From NCBI RefSeq assembly GCF_014196495.1, contig NZ_JACIDT010000009.1, positions 1-64,000 on the forward strand: 64,000 bases of DNA. The letters run 5' to 3'. Both the position numbers and the translations under genes were made by a program. This document shows positions 16,050 to 24,919 of the stretch, piece after piece. The stretch comes from Sphingobium jiangsuense. Its GTDB lineage: Bacteria; Pseudomonadota; Alphaproteobacteria; Sphingomonadales; Sphingomonadaceae. Below the pieces are notes generated by a model. It was not told the origin of the DNA. It saw only the letters and a program-made list of their open reading frames with translations, and ran no database searches. The first letter of the stretch is position 1. Every line of letters starts with the position of its first letter.

Positions 16050-16865
16050 TCAGCCCCGGAGGAAAGCGACCGCATGGCGGTTGAACTCGTCCGCCTTTTC
16101 CACCTGCACCCAATGGCCGGTGCCGTTGAAGGTGATGCAGCGCACATCGTCGCACGAGTCGAAGAAATAATCGATTCCCGACAGGGGCATGAACCGCTCG
16201 TTGCGGCCCCAGAACAGCAGGATCGGCATCTTCAGCTCGCCCAGGCGCGGGCGCAGATTGGGCGTGCGCATCCGCACGATCACATCCTTGGGCTGCGTCC
16301 GCGCGACGGCGAAGCGCTCCTTCACCAGCGCGTCTTTCACATGCACCGGATCATGGACAAGGTTGGTGATCAGGCGGCGCTGCTCCTCCTCGTTGAAATC
16401 GGGGCCGCCGAAGGAGCTGACCATGCCGGCGATGCCGGGCATTTTGAAATACTCCTCCCGCTCCTCGATGCAGCCGGGCGCCATCAGGATCAGCCGCTCG
16501 ACGAATTCCGGATGGTCGAGCGCCATCTGGATCGCGATGCCGCCGCCCAGCGAATTGCCGACCAGCACCACCTTGTCGAGGCCATGGGCGACCAGCGCCT
16601 CGTGCAGCGTATCGGTGAACAGCTCCAGCGTATAGTCGATTCCCTCCGGCTTGGAGGAACCGCCATAGCCGATCAGGTCGGGCAGGACGACGCGGAAGCC
16701 GTTGTCGGCGAAATAGCCCGCATTCTGCCGGAAATTGGAAAGGCCCGACGCGCCGGGACCGCTGCCGTGGATGAACACGACGGCCGGGCCGCCGCCCGTT
16801 TCCGCGATCACGATCTCATGGCCGCCGGAAACGCGATAGCTGCTGTGCCTGATGTCCTTCGTCAT
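16050..16865 (-). CDS. tesD: Meta-cleavage product hydrolase, 4,9-DSHA hydrolase
   Basis: 271-aa alpha/beta-hydrolase of the meta-cleavage product class (HsaD/TesD/BphD). H33-G-S-G-P-G-A-S-G forms the oxyanion hole, G-N-S105-L-G-G-G is the nucleophile, and G-H251-W-V-Q-V-E gives the catalytic His. The acid position reads W-G-R-N-E-R-F where relatives have Asp, so Glu may fill that role. TesD splits the ring-A cleavage product of steroids into HIP (the remaining C/D rings with a propanoate chain) and 2-hydroxyhexa-2,4-dienoate. It lies 24 nt after tesA2. The family call is firm and the steroid substrate is supported by tesA2 and tesB beside it. Confidence 0.88.
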   Translation of the reverse strand: MTKDIRHSSYRVSGGHEIVIAETGGGPAVVFIHGSGPGASGLSNFRQNAGYFADNGFRVVLPDLIGYGGSSKPEGIDYTLELFTDTLHEALVAHGLDKVVLVGNSLGGGIAIQMALDHPEFVERLILMAPGCIEEREEYFKMPGIAGMVSSFGGPDFNEEEQRRLITNLVHDPVHVKDALVKERFAVARTQPKDVIVRMRTPNLRPRLGELKMPILLFWGRNERFMPLSGIDYFFDSCDDVRCITFNGTGHWVQVEKADEFNRHAVAFLRG

Positions 16866-16889
16866 GTCGGATCGCCTCTCGGATGAAGG

Positions 16890-18110
16890 TCAGATGAAGG
16901 TGAAGCCCGGCTGCGCGCCCTGCATCGTGCCGATCACGTCGCTGGTGCGGTTCGCCGGATCGTTGGCGACATGCGCGCGCGCGGCCTGGAGGTCTAGCCA
17001 GGGCTGGACGACCGGGCTGGACATGTAGATCGCCCGCCCGCCGAGCAGCTTCATCATCTCGTCGGCCAGCTCGGCGAGGCGCCGCACCACGCTGGCGGAC
17101 TGATAGGCGAAGAGGCCGCGCCGGTCCATCGGCACCGGCTCGCCCCGCTCGGCATAGCCCATCATCTCGTCGAAGGTCGCGCGCTGCGTCATTTCCATCT
17201 CGTTGCATTCGGCGATCGCGCGGGCGATCGCGGCATGCAGGAACGGATCATGCTTCGCCGCCTTGCCGGTATTGGTCGATACGCGGCTTTCCATGATCCC
17301 GATCGCCGCGCCGATGGCGTTGCGCAGCCCGCCAAAGGCCGAGGTGGAAACAGAGCGCATGAAGATCTGCGCCCAGGGCAGGCGATAGAGCGGTCCGTCA
17401 TTTTCGCGCTGGCCCGGATTGGTGCAGGAAAAGCCGTCGACGGAGCGGTGGGTGCGATGCTCCGGCACGAACACCCGCTCGACCACGATGTCGAAGCTGC
17501 CGGTGCCCTGAAGGCCGAACGTGTCCCACGTTCCCTCGATCACCTGATAGTCGGTGCGCGGCAGTAGGAAGGTGCGCATGTCCGGCGGGCCGCCGTCGGT
17601 GTCGAAATTGATCGCGCCCAGCAGCACCCAGCCGCAATGGCTGGAGCCGGAGGAAAAGCCCCAGCGGCCGGACAGGTAGAAGCCGCCGTCCGCCTTCTCC
17701 ACCTTGCCGACGGGCTGGTAGGTGGAGGATATCAGCATGTCGGGCGTATCGCCCCACACCTCGCGCTGCGCCTCGTCGGGGAACAGCGCCAGCTCATAGG
17801 GGTGGCAGCCGAGCACGCCATAGATCCAGCCGGTCGACATGCAGCCTTCGGCCAGCGCCTTCTGCACCTCGAAGAACACGTTGGGGTGCATTTCATAGCC
17901 GCCCCAGCGCCGGGGCTGGAGGATGCGGAACAGGCCCGCCTCGCGAATCTCCGCGACGCTCTGCGCCGGGACGTCATGGGCCAGCGTGCAGGCGCGCGCG
18001 CGCTCCCGCAGCGCGGGGATCATGTCCCGCGCGCGCCGGATCAGGGTTTCCGCCGACGGCGCCCCTTCCCCCAATTCGCTCTCCGCCCGATTTGCTGCTG
18101 CGCCGGTCAT
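16890..18110 (-). CDS. tesA2: 3-HSA 4-hydroxylase oxygenase component, acyl-CoA dehydrogenase-fold flavin monooxygenase
   Basis: 406-aa flavin-dependent monooxygenase (HsaA/TesA2 type). It has the acyl-CoA dehydrogenase fold but lacks that family's substrate signatures; segments G-L-F-R-I-L-Q-P-R-R-W-G-G, G-R-W-G-F-S-S-G-S-S-H, and D-T-F-G-L-Q-G-T-G-S are typical. It adds a hydroxyl to the phenolic secosteroid 3-HSA using FMNH2 from a separate reductase. No reductase gene (HsaB/TesA1) is seen here. ATG 18108-18110 follows GGAGAAGG; a GTG four codons earlier is less likely. Divergent from tesB over 289 bp carrying TGCGTAG elements. Confidence 0.88.
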   Translation of the reverse strand: MTGAAANRAESELGEGAPSAETLIRRARDMIPALRERARACTLAHDVPAQSVAEIREAGLFRILQPRRWGGYEMHPNVFFEVQKALAEGCMSTGWIYGVLGCHPYELALFPDEAQREVWGDTPDMLISSTYQPVGKVEKADGGFYLSGRWGFSSGSSHCGWVLLGAINFDTDGGPPDMRTFLLPRTDYQVIEGTWDTFGLQGTGSFDIVVERVFVPEHRTHRSVDGFSCTNPGQRENDGPLYRLPWAQIFMRSVSTSAFGGLRNAIGAAIGIMESRVSTNTGKAAKHDPFLHAAIARAIAECNEMEMTQRATFDEMMGYAERGEPVPMDRRGLFAYQSASVVRRLAELADEMMKLLGGRAIYMSSPVVQPWLDLQAARAHVANDPANRTSDVIGTMQGAQPGFTFI

Positions 18111-18399
18111 CGCCTTCTCCACTTGAATCCCAATAGCGAGATTTGCTATATGCGTAGCTCATATAATCAGTTATTACGCAAACAGTCAACAAAAAGAGCT
18201 ATTGCACATTCCACTCGATGCTTATAGGCGCTTTGTGAACGAATTGCCATTATACCGTTGATGATCGCGGCACGGCGCGCCAGATTTGCAAAAGAATCAT
18301 CGGCATGATGGCTGGAAATGCGTAGCATATGTCCATGACGGCAGCGATAACGGACATTCGGCACCGAATGGAAAAGGGAAGAAAGGCGAGACAGCGCAT
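18111..18399. promoter_or_regulatory. tesA2/tesB divergent promoter with operator-like dyads
   Basis: The 289-bp divergent region carries TATGCGTAGCTCATATAATC followed by AGTTATTACGCA (18149-18180). Its TGCGTA and TACGCA ends are inverted and its centre is nearly the same as 5972-6000 at kstD. A second element, TGCGTAGCATATG, is at 18319-18331. The dyad sits about 40 bp upstream of the tesA2 start, and the second element about 70 bp before tesB, suggesting one site per direction. No gene is seen in the gap. Confidence 0.6.
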
Positions 18400-19314
18400 A
18401 TGGCAGTAAAATCGCTAGGCTATCTGGTTATCAGCGCGCGGAATCTGGACGCATGGCGCGATTTCGCCTGCAATTTCGCGGGGCTGATGGAGGCCGCTTC
18501 GGACCGCGACGATGTCGCGCTGTTCCGCATCGACGACCGCCCCTTCCGCCTCTGGGTCGAAAAGGCCGACCGGGATGCGCTGGTCGCGCCGGGTTGGGAA
18601 TGCGCGGATCGCGACGATTTCGAATCGGCGCTGGCGAAACTCGCAGCCGCAGGGCGGCCGGTCGAGCGGGCGGACGTGATGGAGGCGCGCGCGCGCAAGG
18701 TCTATGAGTTGGCGCGCTCGTCCGACCCGGCGGGCAATCCGATGGAACTGTTCTATGGCCGCTTCGTCGATTATGCGCCCTTCGTCTCGCCCGCCGGGGT
18801 GAGCGGCTTCGTCACCGGCGACAATGGCGACATGGGCCTCGGCCATATCGTGCTGACCGCCCCCGATTTCGACGAGACGCACCGCTTCTACAAGGAGGTG
18901 CTGGGCTTCGGCGACACCGATCTCGGCCGCTTCTATCTGGCGGGCGGCGGGCCGGACGATGCGGGGGTGGGCTTCGCCTTCCTCCATTGCAATGGCCGCC
19001 ACCACAGCCTCGCGCTCGGCCAGATGCCCGAAAATCCCAGCGGCGCGGTGCACATGATGCTGGAGGTGAAGGCGCTGGAGGATGTCGGCCGCGCCTATGA
19101 CCGGGTGCTGAACAGCAAGGGCAAGGTGCATCTGTCGGCGACGCTCGGCCGCCATGTGAATGACAAGATGACGTCCTTCTATATGCGCACGCCCGGCGGG
19201 TTCGACCTCGAATATGGCTGGAACGGTCTGGTGATCGACCCTGCGACCTGGGTGCCGACCACCAGCCTGTCGGTGAGCGACTGGGGCCACAAATGGGCCC
19301 ATGAAAGCGAGTGA
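18400..19314 (+). CDS. tesB: Extradiol dioxygenase, 3,4-DHSA 4,5-dioxygenase
   Basis: 304-aa two-domain vicinal-oxygen-chelate extradiol dioxygenase (HsaC/TesB/BphC family). By spacing to BphC the iron ligands are H149 (G-H-I-V), H218 (V-H-M-M) and E271 (L-E-Y-G-W). H202, H252 (G-R-H-V-N-D) and Y261 match second-shell catalytic residues. It cleaves the catecholic ring A of 3,4-DHSA next to its hydroxyls to give the TesD substrate. ATG 18400 follows AAGGGAAGAAAGGCGAG. It is the first gene of the 19-gene plus-strand operon, 1 nt ahead of ipdA, which ties ring-A cleavage to ring-C/D breakdown. Confidence 0.9.
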   Translation: MAVKSLGYLVISARNLDAWRDFACNFAGLMEAASDRDDVALFRIDDRPFRLWVEKADRDALVAPGWECADRDDFESALAKLAAAGRPVERADVMEARARKVYELARSSDPAGNPMELFYGRFVDYAPFVSPAGVSGFVTGDNGDMGLGHIVLTAPDFDETHRFYKEVLGFGDTDLGRFYLAGGGPDDAGVGFAFLHCNGRHHSLALGQMPENPSGAVHMMLEVKALEDVGRAYDRVLNSKGKVHLSATLGRHVNDKMTSFYMRTPGGFDLEYGWNGLVIDPATWVPTTSLSVSDWGHKWAHESE

Positions 19315-19315
19315 G

Positions 19316-20206
19316 ATGACGACGAAGACTCTGGACAAGCGAATGGCGGCGCGGGACGTGGTGGCGTCGCTGCACGACGGTATGACGATCGGGATCGGCG
19401 GCTGGGGTCCCCGGCGCAAGCCGATGGCGCTGGTGCGCGAGATACTGCGCTCCGACCTCAAGGACCTCACCATCGTCGCCTATGGCGGCGCCGATGTCGG
19501 CATGCTGTGCGCGGCGGGCAAGGTGCGGAAGCTGGTCTTCGCCTTCGTCTCGCTCGACGCCATCCCGCTGGAGCCGTGGTTCCGCAAGGCGCGGGAGAGC
19601 GGCCAGATCGAGGTGCTGGAACTGGACGAGGGCATGTTCCAATGGGGCCTGAAGGCCGCCGCCTTCGGCCTGCCCTTCCTGCCGACCCGCGTGGGCCTCG
19701 GCACCGATCTCGCCGAGCTGGGCGGCCTGCGGACCGTGCAGTCGCCCTATGAGGATGGCGAGACGCTGATCGCCATGCCCGCGCTGAAGCTCGACGCGGC
19801 GCTGATCCACGCCAATCGCAGCGACTGGCGCGGCAATGTCCACCTGTTCGGCCCGGACAGCTATTATGACGAATGGTTCGCGCGAGCGGCGGCGAAAACC
19901 TATGTCTCGTGCGAGGAGCTGGTCGACCGGATGGAGGACCATCATCCCGGCGACGCGCATTTCAACATCGTCGAGCGCTGCTTCGTCAGCGGCGTCGTCC
20001 ACATGCCCTGCGGCGCGCATCCCAGTTCCATGCCGCCCGCCTATGGCTGGGACATGAAGGCGTTCAAGGCCTATGCCGATGCGGCGAAGGATCCGGGCGA
20101 CTGGGCCACCGTCGCCGACCGCTTCGTGGGCGCGAGCGAGCAGGCCTATCTGGAAAGCATTGGCGGAAAGGAGGCGGTGGCGGCTCTTCCGCTGCCGATA
20201 TTCTGA
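19316..20206 (+). CDS. ipdA: CoA-transferase-fold ring hydrolase, alpha subunit IpdA
   Basis: 296-aa class I CoA-transferase-fold subunit (I-G-I-G-G-W-G-P-R-R-K-P-M-A near residues 25-38; E-L-D-E-G-M later). Paired with IpdB, it matches the steroid ring-cleaving hydrolase of Mycobacterium and Rhodococcus rather than an acetate or 3-oxoacid CoA-transferase. IpdAB opens the last carbon ring of COCHEA-CoA by a retro-Claisen-like hydrolysis. The start is 1 nt after the tesB stop, with AAGCGAG ahead. Its stop overlaps the ipdB start by one base (TGATG). Identity rests on the conserved ipdA-ipdB-ipdC-echA20 neighbourhood. Confidence 0.87.
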   Translation: MTTKTLDKRMAARDVVASLHDGMTIGIGGWGPRRKPMALVREILRSDLKDLTIVAYGGADVGMLCAAGKVRKLVFAFVSLDAIPLEPWFRKARESGQIEVLELDEGMFQWGLKAAAFGLPFLPTRVGLGTDLAELGGLRTVQSPYEDGETLIAMPALKLDAALIHANRSDWRGNVHLFGPDSYYDEWFARAAAKTYVSCEELVDRMEDHHPGDAHFNIVERCFVSGVVHMPCGAHPSSMPPAYGWDMKAFKAYADAAKDPGDWATVADRFVGASEQAYLESIGGKEAVAALPLPIF

Positions 20207-21006
20207 TGACTGATATCACCCTGGCAGAACTCTGCATCTTCGCCTGTTCGGAGGCGTTCCGCGGCAATGGCGAGATCATCGCCACCGGCGTCGGCCCGGT
20301 GCCGCGCCTCGCCGCCGGCCTCGCCAAGCTGACCCACAGCCCGGAGCTGCTGATGACCGACGGCGAGGCCTATCTGGTCGAGCAGCCGGTGCCGATCGGC
20401 CCGCGCGGCTATGACGATCGCAAGGCGGCGGGCCACCTGCCCTTCTCGCGCTTCTTCGACAGCGCGGTGTGGACCGGCCGCCGCCATGCGATGGTGACGC
20501 CGACCCAGCTCGACCGCTTCGGCCAGATCAACCTCAGCTATCTGGGCGGCAGTCATGCGCAACCAAAGACGCAGATGCTGGGCGTGCGCGGCTTTCCGGG
20601 CAACACCATCTATCATCCGAACAGCTTCTTCTTCCCCGCCCACTCGCCGCGCGTGTTCGTGCCGGGCGAGGTCGATATGGTGTCGGGCGTCGGCTATAAT
20701 CCGGCAAAGCGCGTGGCGGGCGGCAATTATTCGGGCGTCGACCTGCGGCGGATCGTCACCAATTTGTGCGTGATGGATTTCGGCGGCGAAAACGCTGACG
20801 GCAATCGGGCCATCCGCGTCGTCTCGCTGCACCCCGGCGTCAGCTTCGACGAGGTGCAGGCGGCGACCGGCTTCCCACTCGAACGGGGCGAGATCGTCGA
20901 AACGCCGCTGCCCGATGCGCAGGCGCTGGAGATCATCGCCGCGCTCGACCCGCACGGCATCCGCGCGGGCGTCATCAAGGACAACCCGCCCGCGAGGAGG
21001 CCGTGA
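20206..21006 (+). CDS. ipdB: CoA-transferase-fold ring hydrolase, beta subunit IpdB
   Basis: 266-aa beta subunit of the IpdAB hydrolase: G-N-G-E-I-I-A-T-G-V-G near residues 21-31, and a D-R-F-G-Q-I-N segment. In the known enzyme both subunits are needed for hydrolysis of the final steroid ring. Overlaps ipdA by 1 nt and the next gene by 1 nt, which indicates coupled translation of the heterotetramer subunits. Could be misread as a glutaconate CoA-transferase beta subunit, but the neighbours argue against that. Confidence 0.87.
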   Translation: MTDITLAELCIFACSEAFRGNGEIIATGVGPVPRLAAGLAKLTHSPELLMTDGEAYLVEQPVPIGPRGYDDRKAAGHLPFSRFFDSAVWTGRRHAMVTPTQLDRFGQINLSYLGGSHAQPKTQMLGVRGFPGNTIYHPNSFFFPAHSPRVFVPGEVDMVSGVGYNPAKRVAGGNYSGVDLRRIVTNLCVMDFGGENADGNRAIRVVSLHPGVSFDEVQAATGFPLERGEIVETPLPDAQALEIIAALDPHGIRAGVIKDNPPARRP

Positions 21007-21911
21007 TGAGCGATCTGGACCGTCTGGCCGAGCCGAGGACCGCCGACATCGTATACGAAACCGACGAGCCGGTCCGCTATGAGGTGGACGGCGCGGTCGC
21101 CCATGTCGTCATGAACCGGCCGCAGTACAACAACGCGCAGAACAGCCAGATGACCTACGCGCTCGACGCCGCGTTCCGGCGCGCGGTCGATGACGATGCG
21201 GTCCGCGTGATCGTGCTGCGCGGGGAAGGCAGGCATTTCTCCGCCGGGCACGATATCGGCACGCCCGGCCGCGACGTGGCGAAAAGCTGGGACCGCGCGC
21301 ACCTGCTGCCCGATCATGTGAACAAGCCGGCGGCGGAGTTCCTCTACACGCGCGAGCAGGAAGTCTATCTCGGCATGTGCCGCCGCTGGCGCGATATCCC
21401 CAAGCCCACCATCGCCGCCGTGCAGGGCGCGTGCATCGCGGGCGGGCTGATGCTGGCATGGGTGTGCGACCTGATCGTCGCGACCGACGACGCCTTCTTT
21501 CAGGATCCGGTGGGCCGCATGGGCATTCCCGGCGTCGAATATTTCGCCCACGGCTTCGAACTGCCGCCGCGCGTCGCCAAGGAATTCATCCTGCTGGGCG
21601 AGCGGATGAGCGCGCAGCGGGCCTATGGTTTCGGCATGGTCAACCGCCTCTCGACGCGCGACACGCTGCTGGCCGACGTCAGGATATGGGCCGATGAGCT
21701 GGCGAGCCGCCCGCGCCTCGGCAATTGGCTGACCAAGCAGGCGCTCAACCATGTCGAGGACCTGCGCGGCAAGCGCACGGCGATGGACGCGGTGTTCCAC
21801 ATGCACCATTTCGCCCATGCGCAAAGCGACCTGACCTCGCAGAATTCGCTGGGCGGCATGACCGCGAAGTCGATGGCGGCGGCCAACAAGCAACAGGCGG
21901 GCGAAGGCTGA
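21006..21911 (+). CDS. Enoyl-CoA hydratase/isomerase (crotonase) family protein
   Basis: 301-aa crotonase with a long N-terminus. M-N-R-P-Q-Y-N-N-A, S-A-G-H-D-I-G-T (oxyanion loop start), and A-C-I-A-G-G-L-M (second oxyanion Gly) are conserved; it is about 50 residues longer than a typical hydratase. It sits between ipdB and ipdC, overlapping each by 1 nt. Candidates are hydration of the HIP-CoA side-chain enoyl thioester or of a ring enoyl-CoA. It is distinct from the EchA20-type protein at 23005. ATG 21006 is used; a GTG one codon earlier is possible. Confidence 0.8.
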   Translation: MSDLDRLAEPRTADIVYETDEPVRYEVDGAVAHVVMNRPQYNNAQNSQMTYALDAAFRRAVDDDAVRVIVLRGEGRHFSAGHDIGTPGRDVAKSWDRAHLLPDHVNKPAAEFLYTREQEVYLGMCRRWRDIPKPTIAAVQGACIAGGLMLAWVCDLIVATDDAFFQDPVGRMGIPGVEYFAHGFELPPRVAKEFILLGERMSAQRAYGFGMVNRLSTRDTLLADVRIWADELASRPRLGNWLTKQALNHVEDLRGKRTAMDAVFHMHHFAHAQSDLTSQNSLGGMTAKSMAAANKQQAGEG

Positions 21912-22993
21912 TGGGCGATCCGCTGCGCACCGTGCTGACCGAGCGGCTGGGCTGCCGCTGGCCGATCCTCCAGACCGCGATGGGCTGGGTGGCGGAGCCG
22001 GGCCTCGTCATCGGCAGCTCCAATGCCGGCGCCTTCGGTTTCCTCGGCGCGGCGGTGATGACGCCGGACGAGGCGCGCGGGAAGATATTGGAGGTGCGGC
22101 GCGGCACCGACCGGCCCTTCGGTGTGAATTTCCACATGTTCCAGCCGGGCGCGGAGCAGATCGTCGAGCTGATTCTCGCCAATCGCGATCAGGTGCGCGC
22201 GGTCAGCTTCGGCCGTGGCCCCAATGCGAAGATGATCGCGCGCTTCCGGGATGCGGGCATCCTCTGCATCCCCACGGTCGGCGCGGTCAAGCATGCGCAG
22301 AAGATGGTCGAGCTGGGCGTCGACATGGTGACGGTGCAGGGCGGCGAAGGCGGCGGGCATACGGGCTCCGTCCCGACGACCGTGCTGCTGCCGCAGGTGC
22401 TCGACGCGGTGCCGGTGCCGGTGATCGCCAGCGGCGGCTTTGCCGACGGACGCGGCCTCGCCGCCGCGCTCGCCTATGGCGCGGCCGGCATCGCGATGGG
22501 CACGCGCTTCCTGCTGACGCGCGAAAGCCCGGTCGCGGAGCAGGCGAAGGCCGAATATCTGAAGGCCGGCACCGACCGCATCATCGTCACGACGAAACTG
22601 GACGGCATCCCGCAGCGCGTGGTGCGCGGTAGGCTGATGGAGCGGATCGAGAAATCCGGCAGGCTCTCCCTGTGGCTGCGCGCGATCGAGGCGAGCCGGG
22701 CGATGAAGAAGCAGAGCGGCGCAAGCTGGCTCGACCTCATCCGGTCGGCGCGCGGCATGACCGCCCATGGGGCGATGCCGCTCAAGCAGGCGATGATGGC
22801 CGCGACCATGCCGATGCTGATCCAGAAGGCGGTGGTCGAGGGCGACGTCGATCATGGCGTGCTGGCGACCGGCATGGTCGGCGGGCGCATCGGCGACGTG
22901 CCGACATGCAAGGAACTGGTCGACCGCATCGTCGCGGAGGCGCGGGGGCGGCTGGCGGCGCTGGCCGCGCAAGGCTGCGAAACTGCGGCCTGA
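21911..22993 (+). CDS. ipdC: Nitronate monooxygenase-like flavoprotein IpdC
   Basis: 360-aa FMN-dependent TIM-barrel protein of the nitronate monooxygenase/2-nitropropane dioxygenase family. It has P-I-L-Q-T-A-M-G-W at the N-terminus, V-Q-G-G-E-G-G-G-H-T-G near residues 145-155, and I-A-S-G-G-F-A-D-G-R-G plus M-G-T-R-F-L for FMN phosphate binding. In steroid degraders the family member IpdC introduces the ring double bond of HIEC-CoA before EchA20 hydrolysis. The neighbours echA20, ipdA and ipdB support that role over nitroalkane oxidation. Overlaps the preceding gene by 1 nt. Confidence 0.86.
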   Translation: MGDPLRTVLTERLGCRWPILQTAMGWVAEPGLVIGSSNAGAFGFLGAAVMTPDEARGKILEVRRGTDRPFGVNFHMFQPGAEQIVELILANRDQVRAVSFGRGPNAKMIARFRDAGILCIPTVGAVKHAQKMVELGVDMVTVQGGEGGGHTGSVPTTVLLPQVLDAVPVPVIASGGFADGRGLAAALAYGAAGIAMGTRFLLTRESPVAEQAKAEYLKAGTDRIIVTTKLDGIPQRVVRGRLMERIEKSGRLSLWLRAIEASRAMKKQSGASWLDLIRSARGMTAHGAMPLKQAMMAATMPMLIQKAVVEGDVDHGVLATGMVGGRIGDVPTCKELVDRIVAEARGRLAALAAQGCETAA

Positions 22994-23004
22994 GGAGGGA
23001 AGAT

Positions 23005-23760
23005 ATGCCGATTACGTGCACCATCAGCGACAGGATCGCGGAGATCCTCTTCGACGTGCCGCCGGTCAACGCCTTCGACAGCGCGACCTGGAACAGCCTG
23101 CCCGCGATCATCGCGGAGGCGGGGCGCAACCCGGAGGTCAATTGCATCCTGATCCGCGCGGCGGAGAGCGCGCGCGGCTTCTGCGGCGGCGTCGACATCA
23201 AGGAGATGCAGGCCCACCCGGAGCGCATCACGCTTTTGAACCGGGGCAATTACCTCACCTTCAAGGCGATCCGCGACGCCGAGGTGCCGGTGGTGACCGC
23301 GGTGCACAAGTTCGTGATCGGCGGCGGCATCGGCATTTGCGGCGCGTCCGACACGATCATCGCGGCGGACGACGCCTATTTCTCGCTGCCGGAGGTCGAT
23401 CGCGGCGCGATGGGCGGCGCGAGCCACATGTCGCGCATGCTGCCGCTGCACAAGGTGCGGGCGGCCTTCTTCACCGGCGGCACCATCCCGGCGCAGGAAG
23501 CCTATCGCCTCGGCGCGGTCGAGAAGGTGGTGCCGCGCGCCGATCTGGCGGCCGAGGCGCGGGCCTTCTGCGCGGTGATCGCGTCCAAGTCGCGCAAGGC
23601 GCTGGTCATCGCCAAGGAAGCGCTGAACGGCCTCGAAGCGCGCGACGTCGATCGCGGCTATCGCTGGGAACAGGGCTTCACGCTCGAAATGTACATGCAT
23701 GAGGACAGCCAGAAGGCGCGCGACGCCTTCGTGCAGACCGGCAAAGCGGCGGAATATTGA
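23005..23760 (+). CDS. echA20: Ring-D hydrolase EchA20 (crotonase superfamily)
   Basis: 251-aa crotonase-fold protein. Segments P-P-V-N-A-F, G-G-V-D-I-K-E-M-Q, I-G-G-G-I-G-I-C, L-P-E-V-D-R-G-A-M-G-G and E-Q-G-F-T-L-E follow the mycobacterial EchA20 pattern closely. EchA20 hydrolyses the diketone-like ring of HIEC-CoA to COCHEA-CoA, the IpdAB substrate. GAGGAGGGA lies before ATG 23005, and its stop overlaps the next ATG by one base. A general enoyl-CoA hydratase is the alternative. Confidence 0.84.
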   Translation: MPITCTISDRIAEILFDVPPVNAFDSATWNSLPAIIAEAGRNPEVNCILIRAAESARGFCGGVDIKEMQAHPERITLLNRGNYLTFKAIRDAEVPVVTAVHKFVIGGGIGICGASDTIIAADDAYFSLPEVDRGAMGGASHMSRMLPLHKVRAAFFTGGTIPAQEAYRLGAVEKVVPRADLAAEARAFCAVIASKSRKALVIAKEALNGLEARDVDRGYRWEQGFTLEMYMHEDSQKARDAFVQTGKAAEY

Positions 23761-24905
23761 TGGACCTCTCCTACACCCCCGAACAACAGGCGTTCCGCGC
23801 CGAGGTGCGCGACTGGCTGGCGCGCCATGTGCCCGCGGAGCCGCTCGAACATTTCGACGCGACCCGCGCCGGTTTCGAGGCGCATCGCCAGTGGGAAAAT
23901 ACGCTGAAGTCCGGCGACTGGGGCATGGTGACATGGCCGGTCGAATATGGCGGGCGCGGCCTCGACCTGATCCAGTGGCTGATCTTCGAGGAGGAATATT
24001 ATCGCGCCGGGGCGCCGGGGCGCGTCAACCAGAACGGCATCTTCCTGCTCGGCCCGACGCTGATCGAATTCGGCACGCACGAGCAGAAGCAGCGGTTCCT
24101 GCCGCCGATGGCGAGCGGCGAGGAAATCTGGGCGCAGGCATGGTCCGAACCGCAGGCCGGCAGCGACCTTGCGGGCGTGCGCGCGACGGCCACGCGCGAC
24201 GGCGACGACTATATCCTCAACGGCCACAAGATCTGGTCGTCCCGCGCGGTGTTCGCCGACTGGGCCTTCGGCCTGTTCCGCGCGCCGGGTTCGGAACGGC
24301 ACAAGGGGATGAGCCTCATCTTCTTCCCGCTCGACGCGCCGGGCGTGACGGTCAACCCGATCCGCAAGATCAACGGCCATGTCGGCTTCGCCGAAATTTT
24401 CCTCGAAAATGTGCGCGTGCCCGCGTTCAACCGGCTCGGCGACGAGGGGCAGGGCTGGCATATCTGCATGGCGACGGCGGGCTTCGAGCGCGGGCTGATG
24501 CTGCGTTCCCCCGCGCGCTATCAGGTCGCCGCGGCGAAGCTCGCCGCGCTGTGGCAGGAACGCAAGGCGGACGCCGACCCAATGCTGGAGGCCGAGGTGA
24601 TCCGCGCGCATATGAACGCGGAGGCCTATGCGCTCTCCATCTACCAGACCGCCTCGCGCCTGATGGCGGGCGCGAAGATCGGGCCGGAGGCGAGCACCAA
24701 CAAGATCTTCTGGTCGGAACTCGACATCCACCTGCACCGCACCGCGCTCTCGATCCTGGGGCCGGAGGCCGAGTTGCTGCCGCCGCCCGGCGCGCAGGAC
24801 TGGCTGGACGATTATATCTTCGCGCTGGCAGGACCGATCTATGCCGGGTCGAACGAGATCCAGCGCAACATCATCGCCGAGCGCATGCTCGGCCTGCCGC
24901 GCTGA
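23760..24905 (+). CDS. Acyl-CoA dehydrogenase, catalytic-type subunit of a steroid alpha/beta pair
   Basis: 381-aa acyl-CoA dehydrogenase: Q-A-W-S-E-P-Q-A-G-S-D FAD strand, G-F-E-R-G (the glutamate position used as base in alpha subunits of steroid FadE pairs), and Y-A-G-S-N-E-I-Q-R-N-I-I-A-E-R near the end. Followed 14 nt later by a shorter partner, so the pair should form an alpha2beta2 enzyme like mycobacterial steroid FadE heteromers. Likely dehydrogenates a CoA thioester from ring-C/D opening. It overlaps the echA20 stop by one base; TTG at 23757 is rejected as start. Confidence 0.85.
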   Translation: MDLSYTPEQQAFRAEVRDWLARHVPAEPLEHFDATRAGFEAHRQWENTLKSGDWGMVTWPVEYGGRGLDLIQWLIFEEEYYRAGAPGRVNQNGIFLLGPTLIEFGTHEQKQRFLPPMASGEEIWAQAWSEPQAGSDLAGVRATATRDGDDYILNGHKIWSSRAVFADWAFGLFRAPGSERHKGMSLIFFPLDAPGVTVNPIRKINGHVGFAEIFLENVRVPAFNRLGDEGQGWHICMATAGFERGLMLRSPARYQVAAAKLAALWQERKADADPMLEAEVIRAHMNAEAYALSIYQTASRLMAGAKIGPEASTNKIFWSELDIHLHRTALSILGPEAELLPPPGAQDWLDDYIFALAGPIYAGSNEIQRNIIAERMLGLPR

Positions 24906-24919
24906 AGGGAGGAGGAAAG

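Noticed and set aside
19316..21006. Succinyl-CoA:3-ketoacid CoA-transferase
   Set aside because: Same fold, but the neighbouring ipdC, echA20, fadA6 and fadD3 homologues fit the IpdAB ring hydrolase better.
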